Shown here: in pieces, positions 17,415-24,937 of the stretch
Layout of the letters: each line of letters begins with the position of its first letter
How positions within the stretch are numbered: position 1 is the stretch's first letter
Assembly (NCBI RefSeq): GCF_040438645.1
Contig: NZ_CP159254.1
Location: 1-64,000, forward strand
Direction of reading: 5' to 3'
Origin: Mesorhizobium sp. WSM2240
GTDB lineage: Bacteria > Pseudomonadota > Alphaproteobacteria > Rhizobiales > Rhizobiaceae
Length of the DNA stretch: 64,000 nt
The notes under the pieces: generated by a model
The model's input: only the letters and a program-made list of their open reading frames with translations
What the model was told of the DNA's origin: nothing
Database searches by the model: none
Position numbers and translations under genes: made by a program

Positions 17415-17839
17415 GTTGACCTCAATTTCCCGCTCAGCCTGCGCATGGTCGAGGATATGCTGGCGGCCCGTGGCATCATCGTCACTGATCAGACCATTCG
17501 AACCTGGGCGGAGAAATTCGGGCGGCACTTCGCGGGGAAGATCAAACGACGGTCAGCGGGTCGCCTGAGCGACGAATGGCATCTCGACGAGATTGTGGTC
17601 AGCATCGGCGAAAAGAAGCAGTGGCTCTGGCGAGCGGTCGACCAGGACGGCTTTGTCCTCGACGTTCTCGTGCAAAGCCGCAGAGACGCCAGGGCGGCAA
17701 AACGGCTCATGCGAAGCTGCTCAAGGCTCAAGGGCGTGCGCCACGGGTCATGATCACCGACAAGCTCGGGTCGTATGCCGTCGCTGGAAAACAGATCATG
17801 CCGACAGTCGAACATCGCCGACACAAGGGCTTGAACTGA
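17415..17839 (+). pseudogene. IS6-family transposase remnant
   Basis: The central part of an IS6-type DDE transposase: FPLSLRMVEDMLAARGI, then RTWAEKFGRHFAGK, DEWHLDEIVVSIGEKK (first catalytic Asp) and LWRAVDQDGFVLDVLVQSRR. The frame shifts at about 17713, where one A seems lost, and continues as KLLKAQGRAPRVMITDKLGS to EHRRHKGLN. The N-terminus before FPLSL and everything after GLN are missing, including the catalytic Glu. It differs from the intact IS6 element at 39394. Confidence 0.8.
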
Positions 17840-17990
17840 TGCTTCTTGGTTCCGGCCTCGGGCTCACCATGGTGTCTCCCTGGTCCAACGTAAGCGCCAG
17901 CGTCACGACCTTGGCCGTGTCCACCGCGATCTGGCTGGTCATCGTTCAATGGCTCTCGTCGGGTCTGGGCGGCTATCTGACCGGGCGCCT
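17840..17990 (+). pseudogene. Fragment of a membrane protein
   Basis: Joined directly to the transposase remnant is a frame reading LGSGLGLTMVSPWSNVSA, then about 20 hydrophobic residues and WLSSGLGGYLTGRLRT. This resembles the middle of small multi-span membrane proteins of alphaproteobacteria (sometimes annotated PhnA-like). Both ends are missing. The abrupt junction points to recombination at the IS. Confidence 0.5.
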
Positions 17991-18129
17991 GCGGACAGTT
18001 GGAACGTCAGGGTCGAGTCAGTACTGCCGGTACCAGTTGTCAGGACAAACGGCAGAGAAGGGTCGAACCTTGCCGATCAGGCAGCGGCGAAACGCCTACC
18101 GTGAATCTGTGTCCCGATAATGCACAGGG

Positions 18130-18513
18130 GCCCTTAATGCCAAGGCCCGCGATCGCTTTGCTCGTGCAGAGTGTCGCCCGCCACCTGAAGATCAGGCTGC
18201 GCCAATGCACAAAGCGTGTTTCGTGCGAACGGACGCACCTCAAGTCCCCGCTCAGCGGCGATCGCCCGCGGGTGTTCGAGGTTGGCCGATGCGAACACAT
18301 CCGCGTCCTCGCCACCGGCGATCCGTTCACGCAGGTGACCGGATGCGCGAAGCCGTTCTCGACCGCTGTTCCGCTTGCGGCCGAGTACGCTTTTCCGATG
18401 TCCGTCATCCCGGCCTTGAGGCTGCCGGCGGCGAGCAGCTTCACCGGCTCCGATCCTGATGCGGAACCTGTGAGAGACAGTGTCGCTAGCATCAAGACAG
18501 CAACGAGCCGCAT
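18130..18513 (-). pseudogene. ModA-like molybdate-binding protein, frameshifted and truncated
   Basis: Starts with a signal peptide (MRLVAVLMLATLSLTGSAS) and PVKLLAAGSLKAGMTDIGKA, the N-terminal pattern of ModA-type binding proteins. After VENGF the frame is lost; in the next frame ASGHLRERIAGGEDADVFAS and LEVRPFARNTLCALAQP continue the family. Restoring a G in GGCTTCGCGC (about 18361) would rejoin it. It then breaks off near 18140. It lies beside the tungstate transporter genes and shares their direction. Confidence 0.8.
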
Positions 18514-18531
18514 CGGGAGATCCCCCGTTCC

Positions 18532-19347
18532 TCAGCTTCCGGCCGCATTCGGAAAGAAGAGCTGCTGACCGTTGATCTTGTACTCGGCAATCGCCTTCTG
18601 ACCTTCGGCCGAGATCAGCCAGTCGATGAAGGCCTGGCCCTGCTCCGCCTTCACATGCGGATGCTTCTCAGGATTCACGAGGATGACGCCGTACTGATTG
18701 AACAGTTTGGCGTCTCCCTCGACAACCACTTGGAGGGGTCCCTTGTTTTCGAATGACAGCCATGTTGCGCGATCAGTCAGGGTGTAGGCGGGCATCTGCG
18801 CAGAGGTGTTGAGCGTGGGGCCCATCCCAGTGCCGAGCTCGCGGTACCAGTCGCCCGAAGGCTCTATCCCCGCCTGCTTCCAGAGCGCCAGTTCGGCCTT
18901 GTGCGTGCCGGAATCATCCCCACGCGAGGCAAACGTCGCGCCAGCCTCGGAGATTTTCTTCAGTGCGGCCACGGCATCGTTGCCGCCCTTGATGCCCGCA
19001 GGATCTTCGCCAGGCCCGACGATGACGAAATCATTGTACATGACCTCCTGGCGCTCGACGCCGGAGCCTTCCGCCACGAATTCCTCCTCGGCTGCCTTCG
19101 CGTGCACGAACACCACGTCGGCGTCGCCGCGCCGCCCGGTCTCCAGCGCCTGACCCGTGCCTTGGGCGATCACCCGGACTTCGATGCCGGATTTTTCCTG
19201 AAAGTGCGGAAGGATGTGACCGAACAGCCCCGACTGCTCGGTGGACGTCGTCGACGCCACGGTGATGAATTCCTGGGCGTTGGCCAGGCCGATCATCGAT
19301 CCCAGGACGATCGCGGCCGCGACAAAGACCTGTCTCATGAAGCTCAT
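18532..19347 (-). CDS. tupA: Tungstate ABC transporter substrate-binding protein TupA-like
   Basis: A 271-residue periplasmic binding protein. The signal peptide ends at LANA; the mature protein starts QEFITVASTTSTEQSGLFGH, with the Thr-Thr-Ser-Thr oxyanion motif typical of TupA. Further TupA blocks are GRRGDADVVFVHAKAAEEEF, NDFVIVGP, FASRGDDSGTHKAELALWK and AYTLTDRATWLSF. TupA binds tungstate with very high affinity. The operon order, reading on the minus strand, is permease, ATPase, binding protein. Specificity for W over Mo is inferred from family. Confidence 0.92.
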   Translation of the reverse strand: MSFMRQVFVAAAIVLGSMIGLANAQEFITVASTTSTEQSGLFGHILPHFQEKSGIEVRVIAQGTGQALETGRRGDADVVFVHAKAAEEEFVAEGSGVERQEVMYNDFVIVGPGEDPAGIKGGNDAVAALKKISEAGATFASRGDDSGTHKAELALWKQAGIEPSGDWYRELGTGMGPTLNTSAQMPAYTLTDRATWLSFENKGPLQVVVEGDAKLFNQYGVILVNPEKHPHVKAEQGQAFIDWLISAEGQKAIAEYKINGQQLFFPNAAGS

Positions 19348-19375
19348 ACGTATTTCCCTCCTTGAAGAAGCAGGC

Positions 19376-20110
19376 TCACCACAAGAGTTCGCCCTTGATG
19401 AAGGCGCGTGCGGCTTCCGACCGCGGGCGCTCGAAGAATTCGTCGGCTGGAGTCTGCTCCAGTAGACGGCCGTGATGCAGAAAGAGGACCTCGTCGGCGA
19501 GACGGCGTGCCTGGCCCAGATCGTGCGTCGTCATCACGATGGTCATGCCATCGGCATGAAAGGCCCCAACCATCTCTTCCACTGCCCGCGTTGCCGCTGG
19601 GTCGAGCGACGAGGTTGGCTCGTCCAGGAACAGCACCTCCGGATTGAGGCCCCATGCCCGCGCCATCGCGAGGCGCTGCTGCTCGCCTCCGGAAAGATTT
19701 CTTGCGGGTCTGCGCGCCAGTCCCGCGAGCCCGAATCGCGCGAGCGCTTCCTTTGCCCGTGCATGGCGTTCGACACGCGACGAGTTCCCGAGAGACAGCG
19801 CATGGACGAGATTGGCCAAGGCCGAGCGCCGCAGCATCACGGGCCGTTGGAAGACCATTGCGTGTCTCTTCTGCCCGTTTGCCTGAACGGCGCCGCTCCA
19901 GCGGATCGATCCCGAGGTCGGCTCAATGAGCCCGTGGCAGAGGCGGAGGGTCAGGCTCTTGCCGGCGCCGTTGGGTCCCATGATGATCGTCCGGCTGGCG
20001 CGGGCGATCTCGAACGAGACGTCGTCCACCAGCGCCCGCCCGTGCACGCTGTAAGTGAGTTGGTCGACCCGCAGAGGGAGGATCGAGAAGCCGCCATGCA
20101 TCGCGTTCAC
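19376..20110 (-). CDS. tupC: Tungstate ABC transporter ATP-binding protein TupC-like
   Basis: A 244-residue ATPase with Walker A GPNGAGKS (45-52), signature LSGGEQQ (139-145), Walker B EVLFLDEP (158-165) and the His of TTHDLGQA. The GTG start at 20110 overlaps the permease stop as GTGA; an ATG nine bases later is possible. It energises tungstate import with the permease and TupA. Confidence 0.92.
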   Translation of the reverse strand: MNAMHGGFSILPLRVDQLTYSVHGRALVDDVSFEIARASRTIIMGPNGAGKSLTLRLCHGLIEPTSGSIRWSGAVQANGQKRHAMVFQRPVMLRRSALANLVHALSLGNSSRVERHARAKEALARFGLAGLARRPARNLSGGEQQRLAMARAWGLNPEVLFLDEPTSSLDPAATRAVEEMVGAFHADGMTIVMTTHDLGQARRLADEVLFLHHGRLLEQTPADEFFERPRSEAARAFIKGELLW

Positions 20111-20808
20111 CCCGCCGCCTTCAGAGCCAGGCGTCCGGTCACATAAGCGGCCGCGTTGAGGGACAGGGTAATGGCCAGCAGAATGATGCCGAGTCCAAGT
20201 GCCAAGGCGAGATCGCCACGACTTGTCTCCAGCGCGATCGCTGTCGTCATCGTGCGGGTGTGGCCGGCGATATTGCCGCCGACGATCAGGATCGCTCCCA
20301 CCTCGGCGCTGGCGCGGCCGAAACCAGCCAGTATCGCCGTGATCAGGCTGAAACGGCCGTCCCACAGGAGTGTCGGGATCGCCTGGAACCGGGAAGAACC
20401 AAGCGAGCGCAGCTGCTCCTCATACTCGCCCCATAAATCCTCAATGACCTGGCGCGTCAGCGAGACGATGATCGGCGTGATCAGGAGCGTTTGCGCCACA
20501 ATCATTGCCGACGGGGTGAACAGGATGCCGAACCAGCCGAGCGGGCCGGAACGCGACAACATCAGATAAACGACAAGCCCGGCAACAACCGGCGGCAACC
20601 CCATCAGTGCGTTGAAGGTTACGACGAGGAAGGATCGCCCGGGGAAGCGCGCAAGCGCCAGCGCAGCGCCGGCGGGAAGCCCAACGATGGCCGAGACGAG
20701 CAGCGCCGTCAATGTGACCGTCAGCGACAGAACCACGATTTCACCCAGAACGGCGTCGCCGCTCAGGATGAGACTCACTGCGGTCGTGAAGGCGTTTTCC
20801 TGCTGCAT
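20107..20808 (-). CDS. tupB: Tungstate ABC transporter permease TupB-like
   Basis: A 233-residue inner-membrane permease with about five membrane spans (from SLTVTLTALLVSAIVGLPAG to IILLAITLSLNAAAYVTG). The cytoplasmic loop RSLGSSRFQAIPTLL and GFGRASAEVGAILIVGGNI match the EAA-type coupling loop of Tup/Mod permeases. The ATG at 20808 is preferred over 20841 or 20829 because the first span follows directly. It is the first gene of the tup operon, divergent from the regulator at 20902. Confidence 0.9.
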   Translation of the reverse strand: MQQENAFTTAVSLILSGDAVLGEIVVLSLTVTLTALLVSAIVGLPAGAALALARFPGRSFLVVTFNALMGLPPVVAGLVVYLMLSRSGPLGWFGILFTPSAMIVAQTLLITPIIVSLTRQVIEDLWGEYEEQLRSLGSSRFQAIPTLLWDGRFSLITAILAGFGRASAEVGAILIVGGNIAGHTRTMTTAIALETSRGDLALALGLGIILLAITLSLNAAAYVTGRLALKAAG

Positions 20809-20901
20809 CGCGCAATCTCTTGCGTGCATTATCGCCAGCAATTAGGATCTCGCAAGCTGCGGAATTCTTGCAATCAGTTGCAGCAAAGTGCAGGAGGTTC
20901 C

Positions 20902-21786
20902 ATGAACTGGATGGAATATCTAACGACGTCCGAGGTCGCAGCCTATCTGCGCGTGAAGGAGCGAACCGTCTATGACCTGGTGGCGCGCAAGGCGATCCCG
21001 TGCTCCAGGGTGACCGGGAAGCTGATTTTCCCGCGGCGTCTGATCGACCGCTGGCTCGATGCGAACGTTCATCTCGTGGAGAGTGCCGTTCTCTCTCCGC
21101 CGCCGATTTTCGGCGGATCGAGCGATCCTCTCCTTGAATGGGCGCTGAGGGAATCCCACTGCGGGCTTGCCACGCTCTTCGAAGGGAGCAGCGCCGGGCT
21201 GAAGCGCTTCGCCGAGGCGCAGGCGTTCGCAGTCGGAGTGCACCTCAGGAATCCCGAGGACGATGATTTCAACATCGCGGCGGTCAGATCCCTGGCCGGA
21301 GTTCACGACGTGCTGCTCATCGAGTGGGCGGAGCGCGAACAAGGGCTTGTGGTTGCACGCGGAAACCCGTTGAACCTACGCCAACTGCGCGATGTCGTCG
21401 ACAAGCACGCCCGGTTTGTCGTTCGCCAGGAAGGCGCGGGAGGACATCTGCTGTTCAACGTCCTGCTTGCAGGGGAACAGGTTGATTCCTCAGGCTTGCT
21501 CCACTCTGAGCGACCGGCGTTGACCGAAGCGGATGTTGCTTCCGCAGTGGCCGACGGAGAGGCGGATTGTGGCCTAGCCGTCGGCTCGGTCGCACGGCGC
21601 TTCGGGCTAGATTTCGTGCCGCTCCAGCGAGAGCGTTTCGACGTCGCGTGTCGCAGGCGCGACTATTTCGAACCGCCCCTCCAAAAGCTGTTCGAGTTTA
21701 CGCGAACGCAGGCATTCGCCGAAAAGGCCAGGCAGTTGGGGCACTACGGGGTTGAATGTACCGGAACCGTTCGGTTCAACGCGTAG
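20902..21786 (+). CDS. Excisionase-type HTH regulator with PBP-like ligand domain
   Basis: A 294-residue protein. Residues 4-53 are an excisionase/MerR-like HTH (LTTSEVAAYLRVKERTVYDL, then GKLIFPRRLIDRWL). The rest (about 75-285) resembles the periplasmic-binding-protein-like domain PF12727 found in molybdate/tungstate regulators. AGGAGG lies five bases before the ATG. It is divergent from tupB across a 93-base gap, so it probably represses the tup genes when oxyanion is bound. Ligand and target are inferred from position and family. Confidence 0.85.
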   Translation: MNWMEYLTTSEVAAYLRVKERTVYDLVARKAIPCSRVTGKLIFPRRLIDRWLDANVHLVESAVLSPPPIFGGSSDPLLEWALRESHCGLATLFEGSSAGLKRFAEAQAFAVGVHLRNPEDDDFNIAAVRSLAGVHDVLLIEWAEREQGLVVARGNPLNLRQLRDVVDKHARFVVRQEGAGGHLLFNVLLAGEQVDSSGLLHSERPALTEADVASAVADGEADCGLAVGSVARRFGLDFVPLQRERFDVACRRRDYFEPPLQKLFEFTRTQAFAEKARQLGHYGVECTGTVRFNA

Positions 21787-21864
21787 CATTAGATGCGGCG
21801 GCAAACGTTCGGTTTGAGGAAGATCCCGCAATGCACGAGCGGTCCGTCGGTAGAGGGGAACCCA

Positions 21865-22800
21865 ATGCTCCAAAAGCTGGAATACTTGATCGCGCTTGCC
21901 AAGACGCAGCATTTCGGACGGGCGGCATCCGAGCTCGGCATCGCACAGCCGACCCTGTCGGCCGGTATCAAGCAACTGGAGGATCAGCTTGGCGTCATGC
22001 TGGTCAAGCGCGGCTCCCGCTTCCAGGGCCTCACGCCGGAAGGCGATCAGGTGCTGGAATGGGCGCGGCGCATCACCGGCGATGCGCGCACGCTGCGCGA
22101 GGAAATGCGCGCGGCCCGGCGCGGCCTCTCCGGCCGCATCCGCATCGCCGCGATCCCCACCGCGCTCGCCATGATCCCCCGCCTGACGACGCCGTTTCGC
22201 GAGAAGCATCCCGGCGTGACGTTCTCGGTCCTGTCGCGGACCTCCATCGAGGTGCTCTCGCTCCTCGGCAATTTCGATATCGACATCGGGATCACCTATC
22301 TCGATAACGAGCCGCTGGGCCGCGTCGTGAGCGTGCCGCTGTATTCGGAACGCTACCAGCTGATCACCGCCGCCGGAAACCCGTACTCCGACCGCAAGAC
22401 CGTTACCTGGACACAGGTCAGCGAGCTGCCGCTCTGTCTGCTCACGCCCGACATGCAGAACCGGCGCATCATCGACCAGCATTTGGCGGAGGCCGGGGTG
22501 CAGGTCCGCCCGACACTCGAGTCCAACTCGATGATCGTGATGTTCTCCCACATACGGACGGGCAAATGGTCGTCGATCATGCCGCTCAATCTCGCGGAGA
22601 CGTTAGACTTCGCGGAACCGATAAGGGCGATCCCGATCGTGGAGCCGGATGCCAGTCATCTGGTCGGCGTCGTCGCGGCGCAGCGCGAGCCGCACACGCC
22701 GCTCGTCTCGGCGTTTCTCAGCCAAATGATGTCCCTAGCCAATGTCGACGGGAACCGCGGGATAGACGTCCAGCGGCTTTCGCCGACATCCGCTTCATAG
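21865..22800 (+). CDS. LysR-family regulator of the formate dehydrogenase operon
   Basis: A 311-residue LysR regulator: N-terminal HTH (MLQKLEYLIALAKTQHFGRA, then ASELGIAQPTLSAGIKQLED) and a C-terminal effector domain from about 90. GAGGGGAA before the ATG at 21865 decides the start. It reads in the same direction as the fds genes, 94 bases upstream of fdsG, and homologous genes (fdsR) sit in this place in other bacteria. It probably activates fds expression with formate or a redox signal as effector; that is inference. Confidence 0.88.
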   Translation: MLQKLEYLIALAKTQHFGRAASELGIAQPTLSAGIKQLEDQLGVMLVKRGSRFQGLTPEGDQVLEWARRITGDARTLREEMRAARRGLSGRIRIAAIPTALAMIPRLTTPFREKHPGVTFSVLSRTSIEVLSLLGNFDIDIGITYLDNEPLGRVVSVPLYSERYQLITAAGNPYSDRKTVTWTQVSELPLCLLTPDMQNRRIIDQHLAEAGVQVRPTLESNSMIVMFSHIRTGKWSSIMPLNLAETLDFAEPIRAIPIVEPDASHLVGVVAAQREPHTPLVSAFLSQMMSLANVDGNRGIDVQRLSPTSAS

Positions 22801-22894
22801 AAGATTCCTATCAAGCGACGATTCCGCGTTATTGATTTCCGGCCCTTTTCAAGGCTTTCTGCCCCCAGGCATCCGATCAGGGAGGGCACTGCCG

Positions 22895-23371
22895 TTGACA
22901 CAGGCCGCAGGTACCGACATTTTGACGCGCACGGCCGGCGTAATTGCCGACCACATCGGTCTTGAAGGGTCGCTGCTTCCCATTCTGCACGCCGTTCAGC
23001 ACGAATTCGGCTACGTGCCGTCGCAATCCCTTCCGCTCATCGCCGATGCCCTGAACATCTCGCGCGCCGAGGTGTATGGCGTCGTCACTTTCTATCATGA
23101 CTATCGATCAAAGCCGGCCGGCACCCATGTGTTCAAGGTCTGCCAGGCGGAAGCCTGCCAGTCGATGGGTTCCGACAGGATCGCGGGACAGCTGAAGCAG
23201 GCGCTGGGCATCGGCTTCCACGAAACCACTCTCGACGGATCCGTCACGCTGGAGCCGGTCTATTGCCTCGGTCTCTGCGCCTGTGCCCCTTCGGCCATGC
23301 TCGACGGAGCGCCGATCGGGCGGCTGGACGCAGACATGATTGCCGAGATCGTCGCGGAGATCAGGCCGTGA
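22895..23371 (+). CDS. fdsG: NAD-dependent formate dehydrogenase gamma subunit
   Basis: A 158-residue NuoE-like subunit carrying one [2Fe-2S] cluster in the electron path to NAD. Ligands are Cys83 and Cys88 (VCQAEACQSMG) and Cys124 and Cys128 (CLGLCACAPS). The start is set at TTG 22895, ten bases after AGGGAGGG, giving MTQAAG..., the usual length; an ATG at 22832 in frame would add 21 atypical residues. Its TGA overlaps the fdsB GTG start. Confidence 0.93.
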   Translation: MTQAAGTDILTRTAGVIADHIGLEGSLLPILHAVQHEFGYVPSQSLPLIADALNISRAEVYGVVTFYHDYRSKPAGTHVFKVCQAEACQSMGSDRIAGQLKQALGIGFHETTLDGSVTLEPVYCLGLCACAPSAMLDGAPIGRLDADMIAEIVAEIRP

Positions 23372-24927
23372 GCGGCGTGGTCATCTATATCCCCGGAGAC
23401 AGTGCAGCCGTTGCGGTTGGCGCGGATCGGGTCGCGTTGGCGATCGAAAGCGAGCTCGCAGCGCGCGGGCTCGAAGCACAGATCGTGCGCAACGGCTCGC
23501 GCGGCATGTTCTGGCTGGAGCCGATGGTCGAAGTCGCTACCACGGTCGGGCGCATCGCCTATGGTCCGGTCAAGGCGAAAGACGTCGCCGGCCTGTTCGA
23601 TGCCGGCCTGATGACCGGAGGCGATCACGAAAAGCGCCTCGGCGATCCGGAAAAGATACCCTTCCTGGCGAAACAGACCCGCCTGACCTTTGCGCGCGTC
23701 GGTATCACCGATCCTCTATCGCTGGACGATTACAAGGCACATGGCGGATTGCGCGGTCTGCAGAACGCGGTCGCTATGGCTCGTGGCGACATCGTCAAGC
23801 AGGTCACGGACAGTGGCCTGCGCGGGCGCGGCGGAGCAGGCTTCCCCACCGGCATCAAATGGAAGACCGTCCTCGACCAGGTTCAGGACCGCAAATACAT
23901 CGTCTGCAATGCGGACGAAGGCGACAGCGCGACCTTCGCGGATCGGATGATCATGGAGGGCGACCCCTTCGTGCTTATCGAGGGCATGGCGATTGCCGGC
24001 GTCGCGACCGGCGCGACCAAGGGCTTCGTCTACATCCGTTCCGAGTACCCGCACGCCGTGGACAAGATGCAAAGGGCGGTGGATATCGCCCGGTTCGCCG
24101 GCGTGCTTGGCGTCAATGTGCTGGGTTCGCCGAACGCTTTCGATATCGAGATCCGCGTCGGCGCCGGCGCCTATATCTGCGGCGAGGAAACGTCGCTGCT
24201 CAACTCGCTGGAGGGCAAGCGCGGCGTGGTGCGCGCCAAGCCGCCGCTGCCGGCGATCGAAGGCCTGTTCGGCAGGCCCACGGTGATCAACAACGTCATT
24301 TCGCTCGCCTCCGTGCCGATCATCATGGATCGCGGCGCTGCCTTCTACAAGGACTTCGGAATGGGCCGCTCGCGCGGCACCATCCCGATCCAGGTCGCCG
24401 GCAACGTCAGACGCGGCGGGCTGTTCGAGGCGGCGTTCGGCATGACGTTGGGCGAGATCGTCGAGGGCATAGGCGGCGGCACGGCGACCGGCCGTCCCCT
24501 CAAGGCGGTGCAGGTAGGCGGGCCGCTCGGAGCCTATTTCCCGCCGTCCCTGTTCGACACGCCGTTCGACTATGAAGCCTTCGCTGCGAAGGGCGGGCTG
24601 ATCGGCCACGCCGGCATCACCGTATTCGATGACAGCGTGGATATGCTGAAGCAGGCGCGCTTCGCGATGGAGTTCTGCGCCATAGAGAGCTGCGGCAAGT
24701 GCACGCCCTGCCGCATCGGTTCGACACGGGGCGTCGAGACGATCGACAAGATCGGCGCCGGCGACGATTCCGAGACGAACCTCGCTCTGGTCACCGACCT
24801 TTGCAACACGATGAAGTACGGCTCGCTCTGCGCCTTGGGCGGCTTCACGCCCTACCCGGTTATGAGCGCCATCAATCACTTTCCTCAGGACTTCGTGCCC
24901 CGTTTGGTGGCGGAAGCCGCGGAATAG
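23368..24927 (+). CDS. fdsB: NAD-dependent formate dehydrogenase beta subunit
   Basis: A 519-residue NuoF-like subunit with a thioredoxin-like N-terminal region (1-100), the FMN/NADH-binding loop GRGGAGFPTG at 153-162, and the [4Fe-4S] site Cys442, Cys445, Cys448 (SCGKCTPCRIG) with Cys488. It passes electrons from FdsA to NAD+. GTG at 23368 overlaps the fdsG stop (GTGA), which indicates coupling. Confidence 0.95.
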   Translation: MSGVVIYIPGDSAAVAVGADRVALAIESELAARGLEAQIVRNGSRGMFWLEPMVEVATTVGRIAYGPVKAKDVAGLFDAGLMTGGDHEKRLGDPEKIPFLAKQTRLTFARVGITDPLSLDDYKAHGGLRGLQNAVAMARGDIVKQVTDSGLRGRGGAGFPTGIKWKTVLDQVQDRKYIVCNADEGDSATFADRMIMEGDPFVLIEGMAIAGVATGATKGFVYIRSEYPHAVDKMQRAVDIARFAGVLGVNVLGSPNAFDIEIRVGAGAYICGEETSLLNSLEGKRGVVRAKPPLPAIEGLFGRPTVINNVISLASVPIIMDRGAAFYKDFGMGRSRGTIPIQVAGNVRRGGLFEAAFGMTLGEIVEGIGGGTATGRPLKAVQVGGPLGAYFPPSLFDTPFDYEAFAAKGGLIGHAGITVFDDSVDMLKQARFAMEFCAIESCGKCTPCRIGSTRGVETIDKIGAGDDSETNLALVTDLCNTMKYGSLCALGGFTPYPVMSAINHFPQDFVPRLVAEAAE

Positions 24928-24937
24928 GGAACGTACC

